Source: Paractinoplanes toevensis | GTDB lineage: Bacteria > Actinomycetota > Actinomycetes > Mycobacteriales > Micromonosporaceae | Length of the DNA stretch: 64,000 nt | Reading direction: 5' to 3' | Assembly: GCF_018332695.1 (NCBI RefSeq) | Contig: NZ_BOQN01000072.1 | Coordinates: forward strand, 62,001-126,000 | Position numbers and translations under genes: made by a program | Part shown: positions 1-6,712 of the stretch, in pieces | Layout: each line of letters begins with the position of its first letter | Position numbering within the stretch: position 1 is the stretch's first letter | Notes under the pieces: generated by a model | Database searches by the model: none | The model's input: only the letters and a program-made list of their open reading frames with translations | What the model was told of the DNA's origin: nothing

Positions 1-191
1 CCCGCGTCGGTGGGTGCGAGCTCCTCACCGACCAGGGCATTGAGCAGGGTGGACTTACCCGCCTTCACCTTGCCGGCGATGGCCACTCGCAGCGGCTCGT
101 CGACCCGCCGCCGGGCCTCGATGAGCCGCTGGTCCCGATCGAACGCGATGGCCTGATCCAGCAGCACGCGCACCTGGTCGAGGAGGCTCAT
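1..191 (-). CDS. Dynamin-like GTPase, N-terminal part only (cut by window edge)
   Basis: The visible 63 codons begin MSLLDQVRVLLDQAIAFDRD and include a P-loop, AGKVKAGKSTLLNALVGE, at about residues 39-55. The KAGKSTLLNAL form is typical of bacterial dynamin-like and GTPase-domain proteins that act on membranes. The start ATG at 191 overlaps the stop of the preceding larger GTPase gene (188-190) as ATGA, so the two are translationally coupled. Adjacent pairs of dynamin-like genes are known in actinobacteria (DynA/DynB in Streptomyces, IniA/IniC in mycobacteria). The C-terminal membrane region lies outside the window, so the family is called from the P-loop and context only. Confidence 0.8.
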   Translation of the reverse strand, partial: MSLLDQVRVLLDQAIAFDRDQRLIEARRRVDEPLRVAIAGKVKAGKSTLLNALVGEELAPTDA

Positions 192-1957
192 GCGGCCAGC
201 CGGTCCAGTCGGCGGCGCTGCTCGGCCAGCACGCCGGCCCGCTCGCGGCGCTGCTCGGGCGGAAGCTCGGCGATCTCCCGGACGGCCGCCGCGGTCGACG
301 CGGCCGAGCGTTCCACGGCCTGGGCGCGGGCCGAGAACTCGTCGCGCAGGAACCGCTGGGTGCGCCGGGTCGCCTCACGGCAGTCCCGGCCGACGTGGAA
401 GCCGACGTCATCGACGTACCGTCGCAGTTCTGCCTTTGCTTGAAGCCGGCGCTGTTGCACCTGGCGTTCCCGCTCGCTTTTGATCATCCGGCGACCGAGC
501 GTCATGCCGGCCAGCAGCCCGAGCGGCGCCGCGAAGGCGAAGCTGAAGAACGTGCCCACCGCGCCGAGCATGTAGAACCCGCCGTAGGTGACCCGGGCCG
601 CGGTGAACGCGCCCAGGAACTGCTGCAGGCCGGACTTCTGGAAACTCACGTCCAGCTCGTCGACCTTGCGCAGGGCCAACTCGGGGGCGGGCAGGTCGAC
701 GTCGAGGCTGTCGTACTCCAGGCCGAACCGCTCGGCCACGTCGTGCGCGAGCTGCTCGGTGCGGGTGACCAGCAGCATCAGATTGTCCACCGCCGCGGCC
801 GCCGCCTCGCGCTGCGCCCACGCCTGGAAATCGCGCCAGGTCTCCCGCGGATCGGACTCGCCGAGCAGGTCCTCCCCGCGCCGCACCATGATCCGCAGGC
901 GTTCCCGCAGGTCGTGCTCGACGTCGGCGCTCAGGTCCTGGATGCCGTCACCGAGCACGGTCTGCCACGAACCACCGGCCAGCCAGGCGCTGCGCTTCGA
1001 CTTCTCCGCGTACCGCCGCACCACCTCGGGCGCCGCCTCCGGGGCCGCCGCCACCACCTGCTCGGCGTCGACCCGCTCGCGCAGCTGGGCGACCACGAAC
1101 CGCAGCTCGGCCCGGGCCGCCACCAGCTTGTTCTCGGCCGCGGCGCCGAGCACGTCCCGGCGCAACAGCTCGACCAGCTTGGGAAAGCCGGACTCGTCGT
1201 TCAGCGCGGTGTCGTCCCGGGCCTGCGCCCGCATCCGCAGGAACGAGGAGACCGCCACGATCGGCACGTCCAACCCGGCCCGCTGCAGGTGACCCTGGTT
1301 GATCTCGACCATCCGGCGCCACTCCGGATAGAGGTCGGTCTTGGTGAGCACACAGAACGCGCGCGGGCACCGCTCCATCGCGCGCCGCAGGAACTCCACC
1401 TCGGGCGCGGTCAGCTCCTGCGCCGAGTCGGTCACGAACAGCGCCGCCCCGGCCAGCGCGAGCGCACCCAGCGTGAGGTTGCCCTGCGCCGAGTCGAGCC
1501 CACCCACCCCCGGCGTATCGATGATCGACAACCCGGCACCGAGCAGCCGCCGGTCCAGCCGCACCTCGACCGCCCGCACCCCGGCCTTGTCACCCTCGGC
1601 GATGTGCCGCGGCAACTCCTCGAACCCGACCGGCACCGACGCGAGCCCGCCGTCCTCCTGCGGCACCTGCAGGAACGCCTGCGGCGGCCGCCCGTAGCGC
1701 AGAATCGTCGGCACCGCGGTCACGATGTCCGAGTCGACCGGGCAGATGTCGGTGCGCACCAGGGCGTTGACCAGGGTGCTCTTGCCCTGTTTGAACTCCC
1801 CGACGACCGCGACGGTGGCGTCGTCGGCCCGCAGCCGCCCCACCGCCTCATCGAGCCGCTGCACCAGATCGGCGCGCTGCGCCGCTTCGGCCAGGGCGCG
1901 GGCGTCGGCAAGCTCGGCGAGCACGCCCGTGACCAACCGCCCTGCCCCCACTTTCAT
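188..1957 (-). CDS. Dynamin-like GTPase with membrane hairpin
   Basis: This 589-residue protein carries a complete GTPase domain: G1 GEFKQGKST at 53-61, a switch-I threonine near 80, G3 DTPG at 147-150 and G4 TKTD at 205-208. A helical region follows, then a hydrophobic double segment at about 455-487 (YGGFYMLGAVGTFFSFAFAAPLG begins it, quoted in part), which would insert in the membrane, and a basic coiled-coil tail. This is the architecture of bacterial dynamins that remodel the cell membrane in division or stress. It is first in a two-gene minus-strand operon with an ATGA overlap into the second GTPase. I infer a heteromeric pair; specific orthology to DynA/B or IniA/C is not decided by eye. 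Confidence 0.88.
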   Translation of the reverse strand: MKVGAGRLVTGVLAELADARALAEAAQRADLVQRLDEAVGRLRADDATVAVVGEFKQGKSTLVNALVRTDICPVDSDIVTAVPTILRYGRPPQAFLQVPQEDGGLASVPVGFEELPRHIAEGDKAGVRAVEVRLDRRLLGAGLSIIDTPGVGGLDSAQGNLTLGALALAGAALFVTDSAQELTAPEVEFLRRAMERCPRAFCVLTKTDLYPEWRRMVEINQGHLQRAGLDVPIVAVSSFLRMRAQARDDTALNDESGFPKLVELLRRDVLGAAAENKLVAARAELRFVVAQLRERVDAEQVVAAAPEAAPEVVRRYAEKSKRSAWLAGGSWQTVLGDGIQDLSADVEHDLRERLRIMVRRGEDLLGESDPRETWRDFQAWAQREAAAAAVDNLMLLVTRTEQLAHDVAERFGLEYDSLDVDLPAPELALRKVDELDVSFQKSGLQQFLGAFTAARVTYGGFYMLGAVGTFFSFAFAAPLGLLAGMTLGRRMIKSERERQVQQRRLQAKAELRRYVDDVGFHVGRDCREATRRTQRFLRDEFSARAQAVERSAASTAAAVREIAELPPEQRRERAGVLAEQRRRLDRLAA

Positions 1958-2225
1958 AACGCAATCCCGGCGTCCGAAACCCTACGCGCCCCGCTCACGG
2001 CCTGACCAGCGCGGCACGGTCCACGCGGGATTCGGAGCCGCGACAGCCCCGGATCGGTCACCCATCGGACACGTGCGAGCGACACCCTCCGCCACTACCA
2101 TCGATGTTTCCCGGACCCTCCGCACGGCCCTCGCGGTACGGCACCCCGCGAGATCCGTGCGGAGCCTTCGCCGGGTTATCCACAGGGTCGCAGCGCGGAT
2201 CAGGCGGATGCGGGAAAGTCTTCGG
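1958..2225. promoter_or_regulatory. Divergent intergenic region
   Basis: This 268-base gap separates the minus-strand dynamin operon from a plus-strand AbiEi/DUF559 gene, so it must hold promoters for both directions. I see no strong palindrome or consensus promoter in it. Confidence 0.35.
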
Positions 2226-3188
2226 ATGCGAGAGGTTCCGGGCCCGGAGGCGGGCGAGATCGACTGGGTGATCTTCGAACAGGCGGGGGTGCTGACCATC
2301 CCGCAGGCCGAACGTCTGCTCGGCGCGAGGACCGTGCGCAGTCATCTTCGCCAGCGCCGGTGGCGGCGCATCTGCCGCGGGGTGCTGCTCACCGAGAACG
2401 GGCAGCTCCGACGTGATCAACAGTTGTGGATCGCGGTGCTGGTCGCCGGCCATGGGGCCCGGCTCGCCGGCGCGGTCGCGGCGGCCGAAGGCGGGGTTCA
2501 GGGCCTTCGGACCGAGCCGATCGACGTGCTGGTCCCGGCTGAGCGCGGCCGCACCTCACGGCTTCCGAGCCTTCCGGCGGACATGCTGCGGGTCCGCGTA
2601 CACCGGACGACGGTCCTGCCGCGCAAGCATCAGCAGGTGGGATTGCCTCCGCGAACGACCGTCGCGCGGGCCGTGGTCGACGGCGCCGCCTGGGCCGGCA
2701 GTGAGTACGAGGCGCGCGACCTCATCGCGCGCGCACATCAGCAGCGACGCGTCACCGTCGAGGAACTGGCCGTGGTACTCGCTGATCTTCCACGGATCCG
2801 CCGGCACCGCCGGATAAACCTGACCATCGCCGACCTTGCGGGTGGTGCCACCGCTCTGTCGGAAATCGATCTGATGGCGCTGTGCCGCAGACGCCGGATA
2901 CCGGTGCCCGATCTTCAGCTCGCCCGGTCCGACGAGACCGGCCGCATCCGCTTCGTCGATGCCCACTGGACGGGCGCACGCCTTCTGGTCGAGGTCGACG
3001 GCAGCCACCACATGGAGGCTCGGCACTGGACCGCCGACATGCTCCGGCAGAACCAGATCTGGCTCGACGGCGAGCGCATACTCCGCTTTCCGGCCTCGCT
3101 GGTACGCTCCGACCCCGGCGCCGTCGCGGCCCAGATCCGCGCCGCCTTACGCGCACCGCAACATCAGCCCGGCACCGCCAAGCCGTAG
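2226..3188 (+). CDS. AbiEi-antitoxin-like N-terminus with DUF559/Vsr-like nuclease fold C-terminus
   Basis: The 320-residue protein has an N-terminal winged-helix-like segment (about 10-60, FEQAGVLTIPQAERLLG then RRWRRICRGVLL) as in AbiEi-type transcriptional antitoxin domains. The C-terminus at about 239-290 has the pattern RIRFVDAHW, then LLVEVDGSHH (D and E-x-D), which resembles the PD-(D/E)XK core of DUF559/Vsr-like proteins. Such proteins are common single genes in actinobacteria and usually lack a toxin partner; none is next to this one, so a working toxin-antitoxin system is not supported. Start ATG 2226 was chosen for GGGAAAG seven bases upstream; ATG 2208 is an in-frame alternative. 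Confidence 0.72.
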   Translation: MREVPGPEAGEIDWVIFEQAGVLTIPQAERLLGARTVRSHLRQRRWRRICRGVLLTENGQLRRDQQLWIAVLVAGHGARLAGAVAAAEGGVQGLRTEPIDVLVPAERGRTSRLPSLPADMLRVRVHRTTVLPRKHQQVGLPPRTTVARAVVDGAAWAGSEYEARDLIARAHQQRRVTVEELAVVLADLPRIRRHRRINLTIADLAGGATALSEIDLMALCRRRRIPVPDLQLARSDETGRIRFVDAHWTGARLLVEVDGSHHMEARHWTADMLRQNQIWLDGERILRFPASLVRSDPGAVAAQIRAALRAPQHQPGTAKP

Positions 3189-3209
3189 TCCTGAGGATTT
3201 CGGCGGAAG

Positions 3210-3230
3210 CCTCGAGATCACGACTCGAGG
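3210..3230 (+). terminator. Hairpin after the AbiEi/DUF559 gene
   Basis: Perfect 7-bp arms CCTCGAG and CTCGAGG surround a 7-base loop, 21 bases after the stop codon. There is no T run, which is usual for actinobacterial terminators. Confidence 0.5.
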
Positions 3231-3347
3231 AAGGTGGCGGAAACCCAACAGGCCACGCCGAAGTTGTCGAGTTACCTACGCGCCCGTGGCCGCATCTTTC
3301 CAAGATCCGAGCGCTCTCGCGAACGGCTGTCATGCGGGACGCTACGG

Positions 3348-3376
3348 TGCGCACAGCCCGGTCGACGTGCTAATTT
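3348..3376 (+). promoter_or_regulatory. Possible promoter of the rox leader
   Basis: TAATTT at 3371-3376 is a reasonable -10 element in a very G+C-rich region; TGCGCA at 3348-3353 with 17-base spacing is a weak -35. A start near 3383 would leave about 30 bases before the leader-peptide ATG. Rifamycin-associated elements are known upstream of rif-resistance genes; I could not identify one with confidence by eye. Confidence 0.3.
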
Positions 3377-3412
3377 GCTGCTGACGTGACGACGCTCGAG
3401 GAGGTGAGACCC

Positions 3413-3472
3413 ATGAACTCTGTATCGCTGTGGGTGCTCCCCCTTTCCGTCACGGCCGGGCGATTGACGTAG
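3413..3472 (+). CDS. Putative leader peptide upstream of rox (19 aa)
   Basis: A 20-codon ORF encodes MNSVSLWVLPLSVTAGRLT and ends at TAG 3470. It has a near-perfect Shine-Dalgarno GAGGAGG at 3398-3404, eight bases before the ATG, which is stronger than that of rox itself. It lies 50 bases before the rox GTG. Its coding sequence includes CTCCC at 3437-3441 and CCTTTC at 3442-3447, which are complementary to the left arm of the following hairpin (GGGAG, 3481-3485) and to the rox ribosome binding site (GAAAGG, 3509-3514). This is the layout of a translated attenuator. Function is inferred; no homologue is known to me. Confidence 0.5.
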   Translation: MNSVSLWVLPLSVTAGRLT

Positions 3473-3480
3473 GTGTCGCC

Positions 3481-3508
3481 GGGAGCGCCCTGCCAATCAG
3501 GCACTCCC
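3481..3508 (+). promoter_or_regulatory. Hairpin directly before the rox ribosome binding site
   Basis: GGGAGcGCCcTG (3481-3492) can pair with CAGGCaCTCCC (3498-3508) around a short loop, with one mismatch and one bulge. The rox Shine-Dalgarno GAAAGG starts at the very next base. No T run follows, so it looks like a translational control element or operator, not an intrinsic terminator. Confidence 0.5.
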
Positions 3509-3522
3509 GAAAGGCAATACCT

Positions 3523-4947
3523 GTGTTTGACGTGATCATTGCCGGGTGCGGGCCGACCGGTGCGATGCTGGCCGCTGAGCTGCGGCTGCATGACGTGCGG
3601 GTGCTCGTCCTGGAGAAGGACACCGCGCCCGCGTCGTTTGTTCGCATCGTCGGTCTGCATATTCGCAGTATTGAGCTGATGGCCATGCGTGGGCTGCTGG
3701 ACCGCGTGCTCGAACACGGGCGGCGGCGGCCGGCCGGCAGCTACTTCGCCGCTATCGACAAACCCGCGCCCCCCGGCCTGGACTCGGCGTACGCCTATCT
3801 GCTGGGTATTCGGCAGCCGGTCATCGTTCGGCTGCTTGAGGAACACGCGATCGCACTCGGTGCGCAGGTCCGGCGGGGTGCCGCGGTGGCGGGGCTCGAG
3901 CAGGACGACGAAGGGGTGACCGTTCAGCTGGCCGGCGGGGAACGGCTGCGTTCGCGCTATCTCGTGGGGTGTGACGGTGCGCGCAGCGCGGTGCGCAAGC
4001 TGCTCGGGGTCGGCTTTCCCGGCGAGGCCGCGCGCAACGAGACCCTGATGGGCGAGATGGAAATGGGTGTGCCGGCGGAGGAGATCGCCGCCGGGGTGGC
4101 CGCCGCGGGTGAGACCGGCGGGCGGTTCTGGTTGCGGCCCGTGGGTGTCGGGGTCTACAGCGTCGTCGTTCCGGCCGCGGGGGTCAGCGACCGCTCGGAA
4201 CCGCCCACGCTCGAGGATTTCCGGCAGCGACTGCGGGCCGTCGCCGGCACCGATTTCGGCGTGCACTCGCCGCGCTGGCTGTCCCGGTTCGGCGATGCCA
4301 CCCGGCTGGCCGACCGTTATCGGGTCGGGCGGGTGCTGCTGGCCGGCGACGCGGCGCACATCCATCCCCCGATCGGCGGGCAGGGGCTCAACCTGGGCGT
4401 TCAGGATGCCTTCAACCTCGGCTGGAAGCTCGCCGCCCAGATCCGCGGCTGGGCGCCGGAGTCGCTGCTGGACACCTACCAGGCGGAGCGTCGCCCGGTC
4501 GCCGAGGACGTGCTGGACAACACCCGCGCCCAGACCGAACTGCTGTCCGCCGGGGCGGGGCCGCGGGCCGCGCGCCGGCTGCTCACCCGGCTGATGGACT
4601 TCGACGAGGTGAACCGCTACCTGCTGGAGAAGATCACCGGGATCGGCATCCGGTACGACTTCGGTGCGGGCCCGGACCTGCTCGGCCGCCGTCTGCCGGA
4701 CATCGAGGTGAAGCCGGGCCGACTCTACGATCGGCTGCATCGTGGTCGTGGCCTGCTGCTGGACCGCACCGAACGCCTGACCGCGGGCGGCTGGTCGGAC
4801 CGGGTCGATCACCTCGCGGATCCCACCGCGGCCCTCGATGTTCCGGCCCTCCTGCTGCGGCCGGACGGCCACGTCGCCTGGATCGGCGACGACCAGCATG
4901 GCCTGGACGAGCAACTGGCCCGCTGGTTCGGCTCGCCGACCGGGTGA
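3523..4947 (+). CDS. rox: Rifampin monooxygenase (FAD-dependent, PHBH class)
   Basis: The 474-residue protein starts VFDVIIAGCGPTG (FAD Rossmann GxGxxG at 8-13), has the LVGCDGARS motif, and the second FAD motif GRVLLAGDAAHIHPP with G275-D276, then GGQGLNLGVQDAFNLGWKLA. Stretches such as VRVLVLEKD, LHIRSIELMAMRGLL, AVAGTDFGVHSPRWLSRFGDAT and LMDFDEVNRYLLEKITGIGIRYDFG match my memory of Nocardia/Streptomyces Rox proteins along the whole length. Rox hydroxylates and linearises rifamycins, giving resistance. GTG 3523 was chosen because it aligns with the family N-terminus and has GAAAGG eight bases upstream. Expression is probably controlled by the upstream leader ORF and hairpin. It is a single gene, ended by a strong terminator. 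Confidence 0.9.
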   Translation: MFDVIIAGCGPTGAMLAAELRLHDVRVLVLEKDTAPASFVRIVGLHIRSIELMAMRGLLDRVLEHGRRRPAGSYFAAIDKPAPPGLDSAYAYLLGIRQPVIVRLLEEHAIALGAQVRRGAAVAGLEQDDEGVTVQLAGGERLRSRYLVGCDGARSAVRKLLGVGFPGEAARNETLMGEMEMGVPAEEIAAGVAAAGETGGRFWLRPVGVGVYSVVVPAAGVSDRSEPPTLEDFRQRLRAVAGTDFGVHSPRWLSRFGDATRLADRYRVGRVLLAGDAAHIHPPIGGQGLNLGVQDAFNLGWKLAAQIRGWAPESLLDTYQAERRPVAEDVLDNTRAQTELLSAGAGPRAARRLLTRLMDFDEVNRYLLEKITGIGIRYDFGAGPDLLGRRLPDIEVKPGRLYDRLHRGRGLLLDRTERLTAGGWSDRVDHLADPTAALDVPALLLRPDGHVAWIGDDQHGLDEQLARWFGSPTG

Positions 4948-4967
4948 CGGCCGGCCAATAGGCCGGT

Positions 4968-4999
4968 AGCCGCCTGCGGCCGTGAGGGTGCAGGCGGCT
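4968..4999 (+). terminator. Intrinsic terminator after rox
   Basis: Perfect 10-bp arms AGCCGCCTGC (4968-4977) and GCAGGCGGCT (4990-4999) around a 12-base loop, 21 bases after the rox stop, followed by TCGTT. Confidence 0.75.
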
Positions 5000-5079
5000 T
5001 CGTTGCTCCCACGGGGCCGGGCCCATCCCGTACCGAATGATCGTGGTCCGGGAAGCTACTGACGAGTACATTTCGGCTT

Positions 5080-6663
5080 GTGACGCATGAGGTCTTCAAC
5101 CAGCCGCCACCGCTGGTCGACTACGACGTGTCCGCCGACGCCGCGCTGCTGGCGGGGGTGGCGCGCGAGGGCGCACCGTGGGCGGTGGGTGATCTGCACC
5201 GGCTCGGCAAGCTCGCCGGGACCGAGGAGCCGCAGCGCTGGGCCGACGAGGCCAACCGGTACGAGCCGCGCCTGCTGACCCACGACCGCTACGGGCATCG
5301 TCTCGACGAGGTGGAGTTCCATCCGTCGTGGCACCGGCTGATGTCGGTGGCCGTGAGCGAAGGGCTGGCCGGTTCCGCCTGGGCCGACGACCGGCGCGGG
5401 GCGCACGTGGCCCGGGCGGCCGGACTTTTCGTGTGGTCGCAGGTGGAGGCGGGGCATTCGTGCCCGATCTCGATGACGTACGCGGTCGTCCCGGCCCTCC
5501 GGAACAATTCCGATTTGTCGGAAATGTTGGAGCCGCTGCTGGCCTCCCGCGACTATGACCCGGGGCTGCGGACGCCGGCCACCAAGCGCGGCCTGCTCGC
5601 GGGGATGGGTATGACCGAGAAGCAGGGCGGCTCGGATGTGCGCGCGAATTCAACCACCGCGACGCCGGGCGGCGACGGGACCTGGCGGCTTCGCGGGCAC
5701 AAATGGTTCACCAGCGCGCCTATGTGCGATTTGTTCCTCGTGCTCGCGCAGGCTCCTGCCGGCTTGTCGTGTTTCATGGTCCCCCGGGTCCTGCCGGACG
5801 GCTCGCGGAACGTCTTCCGTATCCAGCGCCTCAAGGACAAACTCGGCAACCGCAGCAACGCCAGCTCCGAACCCGAGTTCGACGACACCGTCGCCTGGCT
5901 GGTCGGCGAGGAGGGCCGCGGCGTCCGCACCATCATCGAGATGGTCGCGATGACCCGCCTCGACTGCGTGACCGGCTCGGCGTCCGGCATGCGCGCCGCC
6001 CTCAGCCAGGCCATCCACCACACCCGGCACCGCAGCGCCTTCGGCCGGCGGCTGGCCGACCAGCCCGCCATGACCAACGTCCTGGCCGACCTGGCCCTCG
6101 AGTCCGAGGCCGCCACCGTCCTGGCGATGCGGCTGGCCGGCGCGGTCGACCGCGGCGAACAGCAGTTCAAGCGCCTGGCCATCGCGGTCGGCAAGTTCTG
6201 GGTGTGCAAGCGGCAGCCGGTCGTGGTCGGTGAGGCCCTCGAATGCCTCGGCGGCAACGGCTACGTCGAGGACTCCGGGCTGCCCCGCCTCTACCGGGAC
6301 GCCCCGCTCAACTCGATCTGGGAGGGCTCCGGCAACGTGCAGGCTCTCGACGTGCTCCGCACGCTGCACCGCGAGCCGGACAGTCTGGAGGCCCTGCTCG
6401 CCGAGGTGACCGGCGTCGACCGGCGCATCGACCGGGCCGTCACCGAGCTGCGGAAGATCCCGGCCGACGAGGGAAACGCCCGCCGGGTGGTCGAGCGGAT
6501 GGCCCTGGTGCTGCAGGCGTCGCTGGTGGTGCGGCACTCCCCGCCCGAGGTCGCCGACGCCTTCTGCGCCACCCGGCTCGACGGCGACTGGGGCCACGCG
6601 TTCGGCACCCTGCCCGCATCGGTGAACGCCGCCGCCCTGGTGGACCGAGCGGCACCCGCTTAG
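5080..6663 (+). CDS. aidB: AidB-like acyl-CoA dehydrogenase
   Basis: The 527-residue flavoprotein carries the acyl-CoA dehydrogenase fold: MTEKQGGSDVRANST and HKWFTSAPMCDLFLVLAQ in the middle domain, then RIQRLKDKLGNRSNASSE and the C-terminal helix signature CLGGNGYVEDSGLPRLYRDAPLNSI(W)EGSGN. These sub-motifs (GNRSNASSE, LNSIWEGSGN) are those of the AidB/isovaleryl-type subfamily, about 540 residues in E. coli, implicated in the response to alkylating agents with an uncertain physiological substrate. The start is GTG 5080. It is monocistronic after the rox terminator; the following GGDEF gene starts 49 bases later and could be read through. Confidence 0.85.
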   Translation: MTHEVFNQPPPLVDYDVSADAALLAGVAREGAPWAVGDLHRLGKLAGTEEPQRWADEANRYEPRLLTHDRYGHRLDEVEFHPSWHRLMSVAVSEGLAGSAWADDRRGAHVARAAGLFVWSQVEAGHSCPISMTYAVVPALRNNSDLSEMLEPLLASRDYDPGLRTPATKRGLLAGMGMTEKQGGSDVRANSTTATPGGDGTWRLRGHKWFTSAPMCDLFLVLAQAPAGLSCFMVPRVLPDGSRNVFRIQRLKDKLGNRSNASSEPEFDDTVAWLVGEEGRGVRTIIEMVAMTRLDCVTGSASGMRAALSQAIHHTRHRSAFGRRLADQPAMTNVLADLALESEAATVLAMRLAGAVDRGEQQFKRLAIAVGKFWVCKRQPVVVGEALECLGGNGYVEDSGLPRLYRDAPLNSIWEGSGNVQALDVLRTLHREPDSLEALLAEVTGVDRRIDRAVTELRKIPADEGNARRVVERMALVLQASLVVRHSPPEVADAFCATRLDGDWGHAFGTLPASVNAAALVDRAAPA

Positions 6664-6712
6664 CAACCAGGCTTGACTCATCCGGCCGGTCGGCCTGTCG
6701 ATCTCGCAGGCC

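Noticed and set aside
2226..3188. Toxin-antitoxin system with the AbiEi-like gene
   Set aside because: No nucleotidyltransferase (AbiEii-like) toxin gene lies on either side; neighbours are a dynamin gene and rox.
3430..3522. An N-terminal extension of rox beginning at ATG 3430
   Set aside because: It overlaps the leader ORF in another frame, lacks a ribosome site, and rox homologues begin at the residue coded by GTG 3523.
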